Shown here: positions 45,032-64,000 of the stretch, piece after piece
How the letters are laid out: every line of letters begins with the position of its first letter
How positions within the stretch are numbered: the first letter of the stretch is position 1
NCBI GenBank assembly: GCA_023374025.1
Contig: SIJG01000089.1
Coordinates: 1-64,000 of the forward strand
Reading direction: 5' to 3'
Origin: Heterodera schachtii
Taxonomy: Eukaryota > Nematoda > Chromadorea > Rhabditida > Heteroderidae
DNA length: 64,000 bases
Made by a program: the position numbers and the translations under genes
Notes under the pieces: generated by a model
Seen by the model: only the letters and a program-made list of their open reading frames with translations
Database searches by the model: none
What the model was told of the DNA's origin: nothing

Positions 45032-45572
45032 CTGATTATGATCCGGCATGCATTATGCCACGGAAACATACATAAAACCCAAAAATAAACCAACCAGAAG
45101 AGTAAATTGCAAAAAAAAAAAAGAAAAAGTTATCTCCATTTTTCGTGTCACAATAAATTTATTGCAAAATGTAACGAAAAAAGCAAAATAAAAAAAAGGA
45201 ATTTAGTTTCTTTCCCCCGTAGAACCAACATAAAGCATAGGGCGAGGATTTTTAAATGTCTATAATTAAAATAAATATTTCAATTTCTGTAAGGAATATA
45301 AAAATATTTCAATTTTTTTCAAATCAAAAAAAATCCTCGTCTTGTTAAGTATAATATATGTATCACATTCGAAAACAAAAAATTGGTCTTTGGACAAAAC
45401 AAGCAGCAGCAACGGCAGATGGCAACACGAGATTTTTGTCAAAATTTCCCGTAAGTCGTCACTCAAAGAAAGTAACAGAAAAGAAGGCAGAGAGAGGGAG
45501 GGGAGGAGGAAATAAATAAAATTGTCATTGATAAATAAATATGTCAAAATCAACGAAAATGGGTTAAAAAAG

Positions 45573-48500
45573 TCAGCGGGCGATGAATCGGAAATTGCCA
45601 TTCTCAGCCAACAGTCGCTGCAGCTCAACCGGGGAAAGGGTGTAGTGCAGCGCCAAGTCGTCCAGTGAATGCTCCCCGTCGCAAAGCGTGGCAATTCTGA
45701 CGAAAGGGAAAGGATGAAAAGAATGTTTTAATAAAGAAACCGAAAAAAATGCCATAGAGGGTTTTGCCCAAAAGCCACAAAAATTCTTAAAAGTCTCTCT
45801 ACCTTAAATTTTTTTGTTGTTTTTAGTTCAGAAAAACCATGCCATTCCGAATAAAGGACTTTGTTGGTAAGAATTTTGAAATTAAAAAATGAGTCCGGCA
45901 GATCTGTTTAAACTTTAAAAAGGCACCCATTTTGGTCTGAAAAAAGATCTAAACTTAAAAACGATATATGATTGGCAAATAAACAGTTGTAGAATAGTGA
46001 CAAAGATTATTTGTGCCCTCCCACGATTTTGCCAAGTAATTAGGGCACTTTTTCCCATTGTTTTTTGGTGCGAGTGGCACACACTTTGTGCCGTCACTAC
46101 GCCGAATTGCCACCGGATAAATGTTCTGTTTGCGCAGGATGCCGTAGAAGAGGCCGAATTGGATCAGTTTGCGTTCGTCTACACGCAGCTGCCGGGGACG
46201 CATTCGGAGCAGCCATTCGCTGAGCGGGGAGCCGGTCTGAAAGGGGGAGGAGAACGTTTGCACACGACGAAGAATCTTTTGATCAGCCGACTAGACTCTC
46301 GAGAAGGCCGAGAGTCGAGAATAACAGCACTGAATTCATAATGACGAGAGCGAAATGAAAAGAAACGCAGTTTTCCCAGCCGATTTTTTCGAATTGACGG
46401 GGACGGGGTCCTCTCATGTTTTGTCGCTTTTTTGACAAAGGCCCTCCTTTTTTGGGAGATTCACCTCCCCTGCCCTCCCATTTTAGAAAATCAAATTAAA
46501 ATTCGTGGAGGCATTTTGTAAATTGTTTTTGCAAGAATGCTTAATCACACTTTAAGGCCCAAATAAAGGCGAGCGACGTCATCGAAAAGCACCGGCGACG
46601 GGTCCTCAGAAAAGGGGCGTAAGCGCACAAAGTCGAGGCATTTCTGGCAAAAATAATTAATTTAAATTAATGAAGTTTAAAGAATCGCAAGCATATTTTC
46701 TGGTACAAATTTTCTGTCAACTGTTTTTTTCGAAAATATTTCATTTGAAATTTGGTGTTAAAAATTGAATTTTCAGTAAACTTCTAAAAATAAATTTTCG
46801 AGACCAGAGAAACATTGGGGAAAAGCAGCAAGTCATTTCGGCGCCAGACATTTGCGGAACATGAGAACTTTTTAACAGGCAATCAAATCGACACAATTTT
46901 TGGTATTATTTGAAAGTCCAAAAAACGGGTGCACTTCATTTCCCCCCCCCCCGTCGTTTCCCCCCCGAAGAAATTTTTTTTTTAAATTTCAACTTAGAAA
47001 TTTTTCATAAAAAAATTCTTAGGAAATTTCTTAGAAAGAAAATCGCAAGAAAAAAAATTTTTTGAAAAATTTTTAAGCGATTTTTTTGAAAATTTTTGAA
47101 AAACAGTAGTTCATCACAAAGTTTCAAAAAAATCGCTAAAATTTTTTTGAAATTTTCTTACCAAGAAATTTCCTAAGAATTTTTTTAAGAAAAATTTCTA
47201 GGTTTGAAATTTTTTTTTAATTTTTCGGGGGGAGGGGGGGGGGAAACGACGTGGGGGGAAACGGCGGGGGGGGGGGGGGGGGGGGAACGACCTGCTCCCC
47301 CAAAATACAGTGTCTCTTACCGTAATTAAAAATAATTATTAAATTAACCCCGCCCATTTAATGAGCCCACCTCCACAATTTGGGGACTGTCAAAGAAGTG
47401 CCGAAGACGTTCAGTGGGCACGTAACAATTGGAGTACAAAAATTGAGGCAACAATGCAACACAGCCGTGGAAGCACAGATTGCGAACACAACGGCCAACG
47501 AGATCAGCTTAAAAGATGAAGATGATTAGCAATTAATTAGTCGACTAGTAATTAGTTAATTGATTAAAAATAGAAAAAAATAACAATTTTTATTTTATAT
47601 AAAAAAAATTTATTTGTAAAACGAAATATATTTTTTAACGATTTTGGTGAAATGAAACAACGCAAAGGTAAATATAATAAAAGCATCGTTAAAAAAGCAT
47701 AATTTTTAAAACAAAAAAAACAATTGATTGATCAATTAAAAATTTTTTAAATGAAAATTAAAATAGCAATGTATTTAAAAAATATTTACTGTCAATTTGG
47801 ACAGCACACGCAATGTCTTTGATGCAGCGGACTCCGTCAATTTCAGGGCAAATCTTTATTAAATAGTAAAATTTGAAAATTATTTTCGGTATTCCCATTT
47901 ATAACTTTTTGCGAAAGCACGTCCATGCGGTTGAGTGCCGCCCGGGTGATCGGTGGTGGCAAACGCGTAAAGATCGGCACAAGGAACGGGGACAGGGGAT
48001 GCGGGGGCGGCTCACGGCACAGAAAGGCGGGGCAAAGGCGCAGATAAATGGTCGTCTGATCAGTGATCGGACACACGCATTCGCCTGCATGAAACAGTGT
48101 AATAAAAGAAATTCATTTTTGGGGGACCAAGGGAGGGTTAGCTACCAAAAAATAATTTCCAAAAATTTTCCCCCTTTTCAGTCTCGACCAGACTCTCCCC
48201 CTTTTGTCTCAAGAATTGATAAAATTGCCCCAGAAACAGTGCCCAACATGCCCATGCCCCCACCTTTTTGGTTCAGTCCATCGAAAATTTGGTGCATCAG
48301 TGCCGGCAAACGGTCCTTTTCCTCGGACAAAAAGCAACGCTCCTAAAAAATTACGAATTTCTTTTTTGAATTTCCAAATTTTCAAAGGTTTTTACAAGTT
48401 TTCAATGGAAATTTAACATAATGAAAAACAGCTGCAGCAGCCGACCTGCTCCATCTCGACGAGATATTCCGCGCACTTTTGCGCCAACGGTTCGTAGTAA

Positions 48501-49947
48501 ATGGAGTCGTCCGAGTCGTCGGCTTCCGAAGCGGCGACAACAAAGCACAAATTGAAGATGAACACCTCACGTTGGTACTTTTTGTCCTCTGTTTTATGAG
48601 TGAGAAAAAAATATTTTTTTCAAAATTCCGAGTGAAATAATTTACTTTTGCAAAAAAAATTTATAGAAAATTCAATAAAATTTTTTTATATTGATGAGTT
48701 AAATTTTTTAAAGATTCCAAGAAATCCAAAAATTTGGAATTATTTTCCGTTTCAACCGGCAGATTTTCAAGGATTTTCTTGAGTTCCTATGTTTTCTTTG
48801 GTTTAAATTTTTTTAAATCTTTTGGCTTACTGCTAGAAAAAAAAAAAAATTTTTATTGCTCACTGATGCCGACGGGGTGTCCCGTGATTTTGTAGTCGTA
48901 CATGTTGATTTTGATCATCCGATCGCGCATTTCCTCCGACGGAATGATTGCGGACGAAATGGTGTCGAAGCGTTGCTTGTCAAAAATCTCATCGGGCACC
49001 TGAAATTTTTATTTTTCATTTTGTATTAAATTTAGATGAAATTTTTTTTTTATATTGGAGCTTTTTAAAATTTTTTTTTGAAGTTCTTTATAAATTACTT
49101 TTTTGTTAAAAAAAAGCCCGGGACGGCAAATTTATTAATAAATTTTTTTCATTTTTTTTTGTAAAAAACAAAGAAGACTAGGCGAGGTTAATATGTTTGG
49201 CCAAACGACTATCTCGAATTTAAAAATAAAATCTTTTCCGTTCTCTAAATATTCCATGAAAAAAGTTAATTTGGTGAAACTCATACCAAAAAATTTTCTG
49301 GACAAAGTTATATTTTGCCGGAGCAGGTTCTTCCCCCCTCGAATTTTTTTTTAAAGATCCAATGAATTACTGTTTCCCCAAAAAATTTTCCAAAAAATCG
49401 TTTGCAAAATTGTTTGTAACTTTTTTCTTAAAATTTCTTATAGAAAATTTTTTAATATTTTTTTTTCACGTCACACATTCACCTGATAGCGTATCACACG
49501 TCCAATGTCGTTGTCAAACTCGGCATAAATGATGCTGCACAGCTTGGGCGGTTCCTGGCTGAAGAAGTGCCGACTGCACCGCTTCTGCTGTCGTTGGCGT
49601 CGCTGCTGTTGCTCTTGCTGTTGTTGGTAATGCCGGCGGTGTTGTCGTCCATGTCCATCATGTTCATCTCCAGCCCCATCAACATTTCCGTGGTGTGTCC
49701 CGTCGTGTTCGTCTTCGCCCCCACTGCCACTGTTGCTCCTGGTCGTCTCCGCCGGCACAGCCTCCTCAAATGACGACGCCGGCGATGCCGTCGCCGCCCT
49801 CTCCCCGTGCCCGTCAAAATGTGCCGTCATCGCCGTTTCCACTCCTCCGACGGCATTGTCCACAGTGTTTGATGTCAAAGATGGCTCGGGTTTTTGTTGC
49901 TGTTTGGGGTTATTGTCCGTTTGCTGTTCCTCCACTCCCGTCTCCAT
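45573..49947 (-). CDS. NPRL2: NPRL2, GATOR1 complex subunit (complete copy B)
   Basis: Ten exons: 49947-49483, 48999-48864, 48588-48446, 48342-48264, 48084-47906, 47853-47790, 47507-47371, 46643-46551, 46236-46085 and 45696-45573; 523 codons plus stop, every join in phase. NPRL2 with NPRL3 and DEPDC5 forms GATOR1, a GTPase-activating complex that turns TORC1 off when amino acids are scarce, at the lysosome. Landmarks: IIYAEFDNDIGRVIRYQ (longin-like start), KKYQREVFIFNLCFV, FLYSNCYVP, VDERKLIQFGLFYGIL and a final helical domain. Residues 1 to about 120 are a nematode extension rich in Gln, His and acidic residues (QQQQEQQQRRQRQQ). The human protein has about 380 residues. Start ATG 49947 gives METGVEEQQ; an upstream in-frame ATG is less likely. 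Confidence 0.95.
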
Positions 49948-51800
49948 GTTTTCTGGCAAAAATATGATGCATAGATATCGAGGATTCAAAAAGAAAAAAA
50001 AAACAAATTTCCTCGACCCTAAAATTCTCAAATTTTTTCCTGACTTTCATAAATTTTTTTGTAAAAAATTTTTTTTTTCTGAAAAATTTATATTTCTCGG
50101 GTTATAAAAGTGTTTTAACAGGAAATCCCGGGTCCTTTAACAGCTGAATATACATTAATTGTAAATTGTACACACCAACAATTGTGCTGCTCCTAGAGGT
50201 GTTTGAGTCTGTTGGGCCGATGTTGCGAAAACTGACGAAATTGGAGCAACGGCTCACTCTGGTAAGGCGCAATGGACGGCTTTCTGTTTGGTTGGATAGG
50301 ATTAAATTAATGGCAAAGTTACCGTCCTATTTAATCAATTAGAGCCACGACGGCGCAAATTCAATACGGTTATAATTTAATTTCTGCATTTTATAATAAA
50401 ATTGGGAAAGGAGTAATTTGTTTAAATTGAAAGTTTTTTTAAAAACAAAACATTTTTTAGTTTTCAAATCAGTAAAGTTTTTTAATTTCCTATTTTTATT
50501 TATGATTTTTTAAAGAATTTTTTTAGAAAAAATCCAATTTGTAAAAAAAATTTCTGTATTTATTTTATGAAAAATTGACCGCCACCTCTTTTGGGGACGC
50601 GCGAACGGAGGTTTTGTCCAAATGCGAAAATAAGCGGAGAGAACGGCCAACAGAACGCCAAACAAAGAGCCAAAGTGTGAGCAGAGGGGCCACGCTTGCC
50701 ACCTTGGAATTGGCGAAAAACAATTTAGAAAATCACTCCAAAAATTCTGCGAATTGGTCGATGGACCTTTACTTTCTCATCAAAACAAAAACAAAAGTAA
50801 TTTAACCATTTCCAGTTGATACCAAATACATCAAATTAGTACAGATTAAACGAGTATGAAAAAATGCAAAAACAAAAATTTTGAGGAAAAACTGAAAAAT
50901 TCCCTAAAATATGTGAAAATGTAAGCGAATGTTTTGTTTTAGAGTAAAAATTTAAAATTTGGAAAAAAAGTATGAAAATTCCGAAATGTAAGTGAAATTT
51001 TGGTGTAAAAATGCCGAAAATCAAATCAAGTGAAACCTGGAATTAAAGATGCCATATAATGAGCAAACGCCGAAACGCAAATGAATATTTTAGAATAAAA
51101 TTGAAAAATCGCAAAAAAAGGAAAGTGAAATACCATGAAAATGAGTTAATTAATTTGGGAATAAAAATGCCGAAAAGCGACTGCAGTGACTGATTGAGTA
51201 AACTGACCACTGGTCCCAGTCCAACGGAATGACAACAGCGCCGAGCCAAGCGCCCAAAATGGAGCCGAGAACGGAGCGCGACACGTACAGCTGGGGGAGG
51301 TTGCGCGGCCGATTGTCCACACAGAGCCAAAACTGGGCAATGTCGTGCCGACACACGCAGGCGAAGGGCTTAAATGGGGGAGAAAATGGGCATTAATTGG
51401 CATATTTATGAAAAAGGGCCAAGAAAATAAAGGTAATCAATCAACTTTGGTGGGTTTATTGCCCGCAAGGGTTATATTTTGAATTATTATTCCAATTTAA
51501 AAAACAATTTTCAAATTTTTCGAAAAGGGCCTATTGGCACTTCTCTGCAAAAAACACTCACCAAATAGTTCAACAGAAAGTGGTCAAGAGCGAACACTGC
51601 CGTGCGAATGCTGAAAATTGACAGAATTACCTAACAAAACTATTACAATTTTTTTCGCGGAAAATAAAATAAATTAAAAGAATTTATTCAAATTTTTTTA
51701 TTTTCAAAAAAATCAATCTTTTTTTTTCTTTACTAACAACAACCAAATAACGGTTAGAAAAATTAGTGTAGTCATTTGGTACTATTTAAGTTTGTCTCCC
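46411..51800. repeat. Segmental duplication, copy B (complete)
   Basis: Collinear with copy A at 25321-30250. Here the genes continue intact past both breakpoints (NPRL2 exons 9-10 to the left, PIG-F exon 1 to the right), so B is the parental locus. Confidence 0.92.
46938..47290. repeat. AT palindrome capped by C- and G-runs, private to copy B
   Basis: The left C-runs (CCCCCCCGTCGTTTCCCCCC) are mirrored by right G-runs (GGGGGGAAACGACG...). The A/T middle, built of AAATTTTTCTAAG-like text, is self-complementary. It lies in NPRL2 intron 7 and is absent from copy A. Confidence 0.8.
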
Positions 51801-52053
51801 ATATTCGGCTATTATTAAAGCAAAAAAAAGTTAAAATGTTTTGATTGATTTTTGGGAAAATTTCTTTTTGAATTTTTCGATGGGAAAAAGAACTTTAAGA
51901 TGTCTTAAAAATGCCAATGTCATCGCACCACCTGAAGAATGGCGCGCCAAACAGATAAGCAATGGTATAGAAGAGGATATAAACTGCGCACGACCTTTTG
52001 AGATGGGCGAAAAGCACGCGGAAGGGCACCCGATAAATGCGGGGTTTTCGCAT
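50510..52053 (-). CDS. PIGF: PIG-F, GPI-anchor ethanolamine-phosphate transferase cofactor
   Basis: Exons 52053-51932, 51610-51562, 51368-51208 and 50702-50510 (174 codons plus stop), all in phase. PIG-F is a multi-pass ER membrane protein that stabilises PIG-O and GPI7/PIG-G, which add ethanolamine phosphate to GPI anchors. The diagnostic motif GAWLGAVVIPLDWDQW is followed across the splice by WQAWPLCSHFGSLFGVLL, matching the PIG-F C-terminus. The N-terminal part has LFYTIAYLFGAPF, matching its 'VLYGAPL' region. The human protein has about 219 residues; here the first two membrane helices are missing from the model. Only 288 bp separate this ATG from the RPC1 stop, leaving little room for more exons. 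An AG site lies 10 bp before the ATG. Confidence 0.87.
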
Positions 52054-52063
52054 AAAAGAACAG

Positions 52064-52072
52064 CTAAAAATT
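52064..52072 (-). promoter_or_regulatory. Candidate trans-splice acceptor before PIG-F
   Basis: The minus strand reads TTTTTAG followed after ten bases by the PIG-F ATG, with no promoter-like sequence between it and the upstream RPC1 gene. In nematodes such a site is often used to add a spliced leader. Not proven here. Confidence 0.35.
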
Positions 52073-52341
52073 TAATTTAAAAAAAAATTAATTAATTACA
52101 AGAAAAATGTGATGGCATGGCAAAAACGGCATGGAAATATTGGCACGAAACAAAATACAAAATAATGTGATAAAATAAAACAAAACAATTTTTAAATAAA
52201 TGTACCGTCAAAATAAATTAAAATTTGAAAAATAATCGAAATAACAACAACAATGAATTTGGGGGTTAAAATTTGAATTTAAAAGCGCCATTTGTGTGCC
52301 AAATTTGAAAAACAAAACAAAAAAGCATTGAGAATTCTCTG

Positions 52342-63678
<11,337 letters not shown>

Positions 63679-64000
63679 CTAATTGTAAGTTTGGCAAAAA
63701 ATTGGAAAAAAATGATAAAAAAAAATTAGTTTTTTAAGATTGACAAGCAACAAAAAATGGCATTGGAAAAGGGCATGGGTTTGACGTTAAGGAATTTAAA
63801 ATAAAAAATCCCCAAATGTTGTTTTGTACCCGAATGTTGGAAATCTCGTCATGACATTCGAGAGAGTCGATTTTAAATTTTTGTTTTAGATTTGGACAAT
63901 TTTTCTTGACAAAAAGCGGAAACTCGATGTGTTTACAACAGAAAGTATGCCAATCAGACGAAACGGAAAATTCGAAAATTTGAATTTTATCAGATTTTGC
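63679..64000. other. RPC1 intron or upstream exon region at window edge
   Basis: A minus-strand stretch ending at ATTCGG/GTACAA (about 63829) reads IDSLECHDEISNIR and could be the preceding RPC1 exon, but the match to known RPC1 text is too weak to add it to the model. Confidence 0.3.

Noticed and set aside
63829..63900. An additional 5' RPC1 exon
   Set aside because: The donor fits, but the residues do not clearly match RPC1, so it was left out of the model.

Overview
The window looks like nuclear DNA of a plant-parasitic nematode, most likely a cyst nematode (Globodera/Heterodera type). It is AT-rich, has many 45-60 bp introns, carries conserved eukaryotic genes (RNA polymerase III largest subunit, NPRL2, PIG-F), and holds members of an F-box-like family with an 'LKRCQIG' signature that I associate with cyst nematodes. 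That genus call is an inference.

Layout. 1-8 kb: a dead non-LTR retrotransposon, two hAT-type elements and a Lys-rich helix-turn-helix-like gene. 8.8-15.4 kb, minus strand: alpha-spectrin-like exons next to a 1.82 kb tandem array (3.3 units). Each unit repeats four exons that join a Thr/Pro-rich stalk and a transmembrane helix to an alpha-spectrin-repeat exon. 15.4-18.2 kb: repeats. 18.2-20.6 and 32.8-35.0 kb: arms of a large inverted repeat enclosing about 12 kb. Inside it lie a secreted Cys-rich gene (21.4-22.5 kb), a broken Fic-domain gene (24.3-25.0 kb), the incomplete copy A of a segmental duplication (25.3-30.25 kb) and a 1.8 kb hAT element (30.3-32.2 kb). 35.5-38.4 kb: one intact F-box-like gene and one broken paralogue. 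41.3-43.0 kb: a second broken Fic gene. 43.9-45.0 kb: two hAT-type insertions. 45.6-64 kb, minus strand: a conserved block in transcription order RPC1 (29 exons, 5' end outside the window), PIG-F and NPRL2, possibly an operon. PIG-F and NPRL2 are the complete copy B of the duplication.

Working together: RPC1 is the catalytic subunit of Pol III. PIG-F is an ER cofactor for ethanolamine-phosphate addition to GPI anchors. NPRL2 is a subunit of GATOR1, which restrains TORC1. They share a locus but no pathway. The rest is shaped by transposons: at least eleven non-autonomous elements have 8 bp target duplications that can be read directly (nine exact, two with one mismatch). Differences between the duplicated blocks reveal insertions and deletions that post-date the duplication.

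All protein identifications come from reading translations and recalled family sequences; no search was run. Exon joins were checked by hand for splice sites and reading phase.
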